From Bacillota bacterium (GTDB taxonomy: Bacteria > Bacillota > UBA994), in contig QLUC01000050.1 of NCBI GenBank assembly GCA_018725275.1, positions 1-12,044 on the forward strand: a DNA stretch of 12,044 nucleotides. Reading direction: 5' to 3'. Shown piece after piece: positions 7,649 to 12,044 of the stretch. The translations under genes were made by a program, and so were the position numbers. Within the stretch, counting starts at the first letter, position 1, and each line of letters begins with the position of its first letter. The notes under the pieces are model-generated. The model saw only the letters and a program-made list of their open reading frames with translations. It searched no databases and was not told the DNA's origin.

Positions 7649-8215
7649 TTACCTTCCCTTGATGAGGGCAAAAGCCTCCGTCCGGGTGAGATGATTAGAA
7701 CGGAAAATCCCCCGCACGGCGGAGGTCACCGTGAGCGACCCCGGCTTGTTGACCCCACGAATTGTCATACACAAATGTTCTGCTTCAATGACCACCGCCA
7801 CCCCCTGCGGCTGCAGGGTCTTCATGATGGTGTCGGCTATTTGCGTGGTCAGACGCTCCTGCAGTTGCGGGCGGCGCGCCAAAGTTTCAACCACGCGTGC
7901 TAGTTTGCTTAAGCCGGTGATGCGCTTGGGGTTAGGGATATAAGCGACATGCGCCTTGCCAAAAAACGGCAAAAGGTGGTGCTCGCACATGGAGTATAGA
8001 CTGATGTCCTTTACTAAGACCATTTCATCGTGCTTCTCTTCGCTGAAAAAGGTCTCGAGATGCTTACTCGGGTCGTCGTGCAGGCCCCCAAAGACCTCGG
8101 CATACATTTTGGCAACCCTCTTGGGCGTGCCTACTAACCCTTCACGCTCCGGGTTCTCGCCGATGGCTTCAAGAATCATGCGCACCGCCATCTGGATTTT
8201 CTCTTGGTCGATCAT
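7649..8215 (-). CDS. folE: GTP cyclohydrolase I (type IA)
   Basis: FolE converts GTP to 7,8-dihydroneopterin triphosphate and formate, the first pterin step. The 188-residue product shows the zinc site SMCEHHLLPF with Cys77 and His80, and EAEHLCMTIRG with Cys149; His79 and His147 match the conserved catalytic histidines. Further landmarks are GLVGTPKRVAKMY (26-38), ITGLSKLARVV (99-109) and GVNKPGSLTVTSAVRG. This is the classical zinc-dependent folE, not the FolE2/QueF-like type. The start ATG overlaps the TGA of the preceding gene by 4 nt (ATGA), and GGAGG stands 4 nt upstream, so translation is probably coupled to that gene. Confidence 0.97.
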   Translation of the reverse strand: MIDQEKIQMAVRMILEAIGENPEREGLVGTPKRVAKMYAEVFGGLHDDPSKHLETFFSEEKHDEMVLVKDISLYSMCEHHLLPFFGKAHVAYIPNPKRITGLSKLARVVETLARRPQLQERLTTQIADTIMKTLQPQGVAVVIEAEHLCMTIRGVNKPGSLTVTSAVRGIFRSNHLTRTEAFALIKGR

Positions 8216-9456
8216 AGTACCTCCATGCTTTCTGTGCTGCCAAGTTGGTCGACAACTGAGCGCAGCAAGGTGATATTGGCAGCTAAAGCCTCTTTTGTCC
8301 AGTAGGGAACATTTGAGTTAAAGAAGCCAAGCAGTAACACGCGATAATAGACAGTAAGGGCAAAGTAGAGTTTTCTCTCCCGCTCGACCTCAAAGTCCTC
8401 ATCTAGTCTGGCCCGCGTAGTTAAGTAGTGCTCCAAGAGCACCCCGGCGCTCTTGGCATCAAGGGCGGTCGCCGGGTCGCACAACAGTTCCACTACATCA
8501 AGCATAGATACATCCCGGCGCACGCGCCCGAAGTCAAACGGCACTGCTTCGGCTGCATTTGTTGCCGATAGGAAAAAAGCCCGGGGCGAAGCCTCCCCCA
8601 TTTTTATGCCCTTTGGTGCGCTCCCTGCCTCGGCCAACCTACTTACCATTGTGGCTAGGTTGGTCAACATTTCGTGCCCGACTTCCACCTTAACCGCTGC
8701 CCGACAGTTCTCCAGAGCAGCCTCCATTTGCGAGCGCATGAGCGTTGGCGTAAGCTCTGCCGCTGCCGGCAAGTAAGGGCTTAGCAAGCGCGCCTTAGAG
8801 TGCCAGGTAGCCAGCTTCGTGAGCAACCCGTTAAGTAAGTCCTCTTTCGCCCAGGCATCGCTCACCGCCAAGACCCGGTCAAGCCTCTTAGTGCTGACAG
8901 GGCTGAGCAAGGTGATCTTTTGCTGTTTGTCATGGGCGACTAAAGTCGGGAAGAACGCTGCATAGGCGTTCATTTTTTCTAAGAGCATAATCTCTGCCGT
9001 ATTTTGTTCATTTTTTTGCGCCAAAATCTTCGCTTCTTCCTGCAAATCCGCTAACGGATCCCCAGTTAAGCGCCTGGCCTGCTCGGGGACAGACTGGTCA
9101 TGCTCCTTTTGGGGAGACATCTCCATCATGCTCGCGCCGCTCCCCTCACCCTGCTGCCTGCGCCTTTGACGCTCCGCCAGCAAGGACTCGAGCGGGTAAA
9201 AAATCTGCGCCAAGACACGCTTGCTTGTGCCGTCAGCGAAAGAAGCGTTAACAATACAGAGAACCTTCTCCTCAGCCTGCCCGGGCGCCAAGTTCACCGG
9301 CAATTTTTCTACCGCTATCTTGCTCGGCCCTCGCCCGGATTGGTCCTTGAGGTGCTTCGACAGAAAGCGCCGGTTAAGGCGCATATCTGCCGGTGTAAAA
9401 TGTCGCCACAACAAGAAGATTATCGCTAGGGCCAGCAGTCCATAAACAAAACCCAC
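8212..9456 (-). CDS. membrane-anchored protein of unknown function, possibly a degenerate APH-like kinase fold
   Basis: I do not recognise this 414-residue protein as a named family. Residues 3-17 (FVYGLLALAIIFLLW) form one N-terminal membrane segment; the basic stretch after it (RHF...RLNRR) suggests a cytoplasmic body. Residues 98-130 are polar and probably disordered. The rest resembles, by eye only, an aminoglycoside-phosphotransferase-like fold: strand-rich VLCIVNASFADGTSKRVLAQIF (65-86) as N-lobe, a helix with LLEKMNAYAAFFPTLVAHD (158-176), LATWH (215-219) like the 'La.lH' helix, FLSATN..AVPFDFG (295-310) where the catalytic and metal-binding loops would lie, MLDVVELL (318-325), and a helical C-terminus. 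The canonical HGDxxxxN loop is missing, so catalysis is doubtful. Start GTG has GGGGAGG 6 nt upstream. It lies 61 bp after the carboxyltransferase gene and overlaps folE by 4 nt, so it is co-transcribed with the folate genes. Confidence 0.85.
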   Translation of the reverse strand: MGFVYGLLALAIIFLLWRHFTPADMRLNRRFLSKHLKDQSGRGPSKIAVEKLPVNLAPGQAEEKVLCIVNASFADGTSKRVLAQIFYPLESLLAERQRRRQQGEGSGASMMEMSPQKEHDQSVPEQARRLTGDPLADLQEEAKILAQKNEQNTAEIMLLEKMNAYAAFFPTLVAHDKQQKITLLSPVSTKRLDRVLAVSDAWAKEDLLNGLLTKLATWHSKARLLSPYLPAAAELTPTLMRSQMEAALENCRAAVKVEVGHEMLTNLATMVSRLAEAGSAPKGIKMGEASPRAFFLSATNAAEAVPFDFGRVRRDVSMLDVVELLCDPATALDAKSAGVLLEHYLTTRARLDEDFEVERERKLYFALTVYYRVLLLGFFNSNVPYWTKEALAANITLLRSVVDQLGSTESMEVL

Positions 9457-9517
9457 AAGCTACCTCCCCTGCATCTCATATGCCAAACTTTGCCGACACC
9501 TGGTTTCTGCCCTTCGG

Positions 9518-10900
9518 TTAGGCGGGGTAGCCCTCTTTTGCTGCGTTCTCCGCTAGGTTAAAGTCTACGCCATACTTGGCAGCTTGACGCTCTTTGAGGA
9601 ACTTAAGCGCCACAGGTGGGAACAACACATAGGTCAGCACATCTTCTTCTTGTTCCAGGTAGGGTGCGACCTCTTGGCGTGCTCCCGCCAGCTCGGGTGC
9701 AATCAAATCTGCCGGCCGCACGTCAATCACCGGGGTATCGCCAATAATCTTCTTGCGGAAAGCCTCAGCAATATGACCCGGGGCACGACCGTAATGACCT
9801 GCCAAGTAGTTCTTAACCTCATTCGAAACCATTTTGTAGCGCTCGCCGGATAACACATTGAGCACCGCCTGCGAGCCCACGATTTGACTGCTTGGCGTGA
9901 CCAAAGGAGGATACCCGAGGTCAGCGCGCACGCGCGGCACCTCTTCTATAACTTGCGGCAGCTTGTCGGCATGCGCCCCGAGCTGGGAGACAAAGTTAGT
10001 CATCATGCCACCGGGAATGTGGGAGGCCAACACATGCGGGTCGACCCCGTAGTAGGCGTTCTTCCCCTCGGGGTACTTATCCTTGCGCTTCTTTAGTTCG
10101 GTACTAATTTTAGCCAAGAGAACCGTATCTAGTTCGGGATCGTAAGGCGTACCTTTTAAGGCGGCCAGCATCGATTCGGTACAGGGCTGGCTGGTACCTA
10201 GGGCCAGCGGCGAAAGCGCGGTGTCGATAACATCCACCCCGGCTTCGACCGCCTTCAGGTAGGCCATGCTGGCCATGCCGCTGCTGTAGTGGGAGTGCAT
10301 GGAGAGCGGTAAATTAAACTCCTGCTTTAAACGGCTGACCAACGTAAAGGCCACGTGAGGCGAGATAATCCCCGCCATGTCCTTAATACAGAGCGAGTCG
10401 ACGCCCATCTCGACCATGGCCCGCGCCGTCTCAACAAAGTGCTCGGTGGTGTGCAAGGGGCTCACGGTGTAGACGATAGCGCCCTCGGCGTGGCCGCCCC
10501 ACTTCTTGATAGCCTTGACCGAGGACTCGATATTGCGCATATCATTAAGCGCGTCAAATACCCTGATAATGTCGATGCCGTTCTTTAAGCTCAGGCGAAC
10601 AAACTCACTGACCACATCATCGGCATAGTGCCTGTAGCCGAGGACATTCTGTCCCCTGAAAAGCATCTGTAGCTTTGAGTTAGGCAGGGCGCGCCTCAAG
10701 GCCCGCAAGCGCTCCCAGGGGTCTTCGTTCAGAAAACGCAAGGCCGAGTCGAAAGTAGCTCCACCCCACACTTCGAGGGAATGAAAACCCACCTTATCTA
10801 AATCTGCGCAGAGCGGGAGCATGTCCTCTGTCTTTAAGCGCGTGGCCATCAGCGACTGGTGCCCGTCACGCAGTGTCGTGTCCATGATGCGAACTTTCAC
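9518..10900 (-). CDS. carboxyltransferase subunit, OadA/PycB type, without biotin domain
   Basis: The product (460 residues) belongs to the biotin-dependent carboxyltransferases that act on pyruvate/oxaloacetate: oxaloacetate decarboxylase alpha, pyruvate carboxylase subunit B, and transcarboxylase 5S. The TIM barrel starts with MDTTLRDGHQS (6-16; metal ligand Asp12). It continues with the pyruvate-site region LFRGQNVLGYRHYADDVV (80-97), CIKDMAG (171-177) with Lys173, normally carbamylated, and MHSHYSSGMA (201-210) with metal ligands His202 and His204. A conserved C-terminal helical domain follows (about 300-440). The chain ends at GYPA with no proline/alanine linker and no MKM biotinyl domain, so a separate carrier protein is needed; none lies in the window. 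Whether it decarboxylates oxaloacetate or carboxylates pyruvate cannot be told. Start GTG with AAGGAG 9 nt upstream; ATG 10885 would remove only five residues. It is the first gene of the minus-strand run. Confidence 0.9.
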   Translation of the reverse strand: MKVRIMDTTLRDGHQSLMATRLKTEDMLPLCADLDKVGFHSLEVWGGATFDSALRFLNEDPWERLRALRRALPNSKLQMLFRGQNVLGYRHYADDVVSEFVRLSLKNGIDIIRVFDALNDMRNIESSVKAIKKWGGHAEGAIVYTVSPLHTTEHFVETARAMVEMGVDSLCIKDMAGIISPHVAFTLVSRLKQEFNLPLSMHSHYSSGMASMAYLKAVEAGVDVIDTALSPLALGTSQPCTESMLAALKGTPYDPELDTVLLAKISTELKKRKDKYPEGKNAYYGVDPHVLASHIPGGMMTNFVSQLGAHADKLPQVIEEVPRVRADLGYPPLVTPSSQIVGSQAVLNVLSGERYKMVSNEVKNYLAGHYGRAPGHIAEAFRKKIIGDTPVIDVRPADLIAPELAGARQEVAPYLEQEEDVLTYVLFPPVALKFLKERQAAKYGVDFNLAENAAKEGYPA

Positions 10901-10921
10901 CGATTATCACTCCTTGTTTTA

Positions 10922-10946
10922 ATCGGGCCCTAGGCAGAAGCCCGAT
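10922..10946 (-). promoter_or_regulatory. leader hairpin upstream of the carboxyltransferase gene
   Basis: ATCGGGC and GCCCGAT form a perfect 7-bp stem around an 11-nt loop. It lies between the candidate promoter and the Shine-Dalgarno sequence of the carboxyltransferase gene. On the minus strand it is followed by TTAAAACAAGG, which is not a terminator tail. It could stabilise the 5' end of the operon message or bind a regulator; nothing more can be said. Confidence 0.5.
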
Positions 10947-10957
10947 CTCTTTACTTA

Positions 10958-10966
10958 ATAATACCA
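10958..10966 (-). promoter_or_regulatory. candidate extended -10 promoter for the folate operon
   Basis: Reading the minus strand, TGGTATTAT matches the extended -10 element TGnTATAAT with one mismatch. There is no good -35 at 17 nt, which is tolerated with an extended -10. Transcription would begin near 10951, giving a leader of about 50 nt that contains the hairpin at 10922-10946 and the ribosome binding site. Confidence 0.4.
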
Positions 10967-11041
10967 CAGACTGAGATGAATTTTCTCCCCTAACTACTTT
11001 GTGCACTTAACCGCTCGGTAACCCCGTCAAGACACATGGCA

Positions 11042-11047
11042 TAGAAT
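11042..11047 (+). promoter_or_regulatory. candidate -10 element for the substrate-binding lipoprotein gene
   Basis: TAGAAT matches TATAAT at five of six positions and lies 29 bp before the ATG at 11076. No convincing -35 is found at 16-18 bp upstream. An imperfect palindrome, TTAACCGCTCGGTAA (11007-11021), lies just upstream and could be an operator, but this is weak. Confidence 0.25.
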
Positions 11048-11075
11048 AACACATCAAAGACAAAGGGGGTTTCCC

Positions 11076-12044
11076 ATGAGCAAACGTTTGCTGGCCGTGA
11101 TAACGATTTGCACTTTAGTGTTCTTTAGCCTGAATCTCGTAGGCTGTCAAAGGCGGGTTGAAGTAAGAGACATTGTCGTTTCCGAGGTCATCCATTCCAT
11201 CTTCTTCGCCCCGCAGTATCTGGCCTTGCACAAAGGATTCTTCAGAGATGAAGGCCTCAATGTGCGTCTAGACGTCGCGCAAGGGGCAGACCGCGGCGCA
11301 GCGGCCCTCCTCTCCGGCAGCGCCCAAATCGCCCTCTTTGGCTCGGAAGCAGCAATCTATACCTGGAAACGCGGGGCAGCAAACCCCATCGTCGCCTTTG
11401 CCCAGCTCACCCAAAGGGACGGCTCCTTTCTAGTAGGACGCACCAAGGATGACGATTTCAGCTGGAATGATGTCCGGGGCAAGACCATCATCGGCGGACG
11501 CCGGGGCGGCGTGCCGCAAATGGTGCTCGAGTATATTTTAAGGCAGCACAATATTACCCCCCAAGTGGATGTCACCATCATCCAAAACATCGGCCTAGGG
11601 GCAACCGCCGCCGCCTTTAGGGAGGGCACAGGCGACTTTGTGCAACTTTGGGAGCCCACCGCGAGCACCCTTGTGGGCGCAGGGACAGGGTATGTGGTGA
11701 CCGCCCTCGGCGAGTACAGTGGCATTTTGCCCTACACCGTCTACCACGCCACGGCCAGTTTCATGCGCGAAAACCCCGCCATCTTAGAGAGATTCACGAG
11801 AGCCATCTACCGCGCGCAGCGCTTTGTGGCCGAAAATGAGCCTGAGGTAGTGGCCCGGGCTATTGCGCCCTCCTTCCCCGCAATGACCGTCGAACAGATG
11901 ACGAGGATTATCGGCAGGGACAAAGAACTCGAGATCTGGGCCAGCACCCCCATTGTCAGCGAGGAAGCGATCGATCACCTGCAGAACATCATGATCCTGG
12001 CGGGAGAGCTAGACACCAAAGTCCCCTTCGCCAATGTGGTCAAC
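11076..12044 (+). CDS. ABC transporter substrate-binding lipoprotein, NMT1/SsuA-like (3' end outside window)
   Basis: The frame runs from ATG 11076 to the window edge, 323 codons without a stop. The N-terminus MSKRLLAVITICTLVFFSLN with lipobox L-V-G-C (Cys24) marks a lipoprotein tethered outside the membrane. The mature part has the features of the NMT1/ThiY/SsuA-like binding proteins: SIFFAPQYLALHKGFFRDEGL (41-61), a segment similar to ALLSGSAQIALFGSEAAIY (77-95), VRGKTIIGGRRGGVPQMVLEYIL (about 133-155), then DFVQLWEPTAS and SFMRENPAILERF. The family usually ends at about 320-340 residues, so only a few codons are probably missing. Such proteins serve ABC importers for nitrate, sulfonates or pyrimidine-type thiamin precursors; the substrate here is unknown, and the permease and ATPase genes would be expected beyond the window. 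AAAGGGGG (11062-11069) lies 6 nt before the start. It is divergent from the carboxyltransferase gene. Confidence 0.9.
   Translation, partial: MSKRLLAVITICTLVFFSLNLVGCQRRVEVRDIVVSEVIHSIFFAPQYLALHKGFFRDEGLNVRLDVAQGADRGAAALLSGSAQIALFGSEAAIYTWKRGAANPIVAFAQLTQRDGSFLVGRTKDDDFSWNDVRGKTIIGGRRGGVPQMVLEYILRQHNITPQVDVTIIQNIGLGATAAAFREGTGDFVQLWEPTASTLVGAGTGYVVTALGEYSGILPYTVYHATASFMRENPAILERFTRAIYRAQRFVAENEPEVVARAIAPSFPAMTVEQMTRIIGRDKELEIWASTPIVSEEAIDHLQNIMILAGELDTKVPFANVVN

Noticed and set aside
8212..9456. The unknown protein as the missing FolQ (dihydroneopterin triphosphate pyrophosphatase)
   Set aside because: No Nudix box (GX5EX7REUXEEXGU) or other pyrophosphatase motif is visible, and it is membrane-anchored.
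10922..10946. Hairpin as an intrinsic terminator
   Set aside because: Neither strand has a T-run directly after the stem, and no gene on either strand ends just upstream of it.
11357..11725. Minus-strand open frame of 122 codons
   Set aside because: It is a shadow of the substrate-binding lipoprotein on the plus strand, which has a signal peptide, lipobox and family motifs.
1..12044. CRISPR array, tRNA/rRNA genes, insertion sequence or phage genes
   Set aside because: No regularly spaced repeats, cloverleaf-like segments, transposase motifs or terminal inverted repeats were seen; nearly all the window is accounted for by ordinary genes.

Overview
The window reads as ordinary bacterial chromosome, most likely from a Gram-positive, Clostridia-like Firmicute with moderate to high G+C. 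The signs are strong AGGAGG-type ribosome binding sites, frequent GTG starts, lipoprotein-type solute-binding proteins, a TAXI-type TRAP system with a fused permease, and a stand-alone OadA/PycB-type carboxyltransferase. No RNA gene, insertion sequence, phage gene or CRISPR array is visible. The taxonomic call is inference from style, not from a marker gene.

Left part, plus strand (1-3089): the possible last codons of an unidentified upstream gene (1-60), then a two-gene TRAP transporter. A TAXI-family lipoprotein captures the substrate and a fused DctQ/DctM permease imports it. A perfect 13-bp hairpin without a U-tract lies between the two genes. The permease carries a short internal direct repeat and appears to lack a conserved stretch near its C-terminus.

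Middle and right, minus strand (10900 down to 3080): one tightly packed run of eight genes, read as oadA-like carboxyltransferase, unknown membrane-anchored protein, folE, folP, folB, folK, pabA, pabBC. The six folate genes cover both branches of the pathway. FolE, FolB and FolK make the pterin pyrophosphate; PabA with the PabB half makes aminodeoxychorismate and the PabC half turns it into p-aminobenzoate; FolP joins pterin and pABA into dihydropteroate. FolQ-type phosphatase, FolC and dihydrofolate reductase are not in the window. Most junctions overlap by 4-20 nt, implying translational coupling. The operon ends head-on with the TRAP permease, the two reading frames overlapping by 10 bp.

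Right edge, plus strand (11076-12044): an NMT1/SsuA-like ABC substrate-binding lipoprotein, divergent from the oadA-like gene and cut by the window end. The 175-bp divergent region holds a candidate extended -10 promoter and a leader hairpin for the folate operon, and a weaker -10 for the lipoprotein gene.

The least explained item is the 414-residue protein at 8212-9456. It has one N-terminal membrane anchor, and its body resembles, by eye, a degenerate aminoglycoside-phosphotransferase-like kinase fold. Its place between a carboxyltransferase and folE is unexplained.
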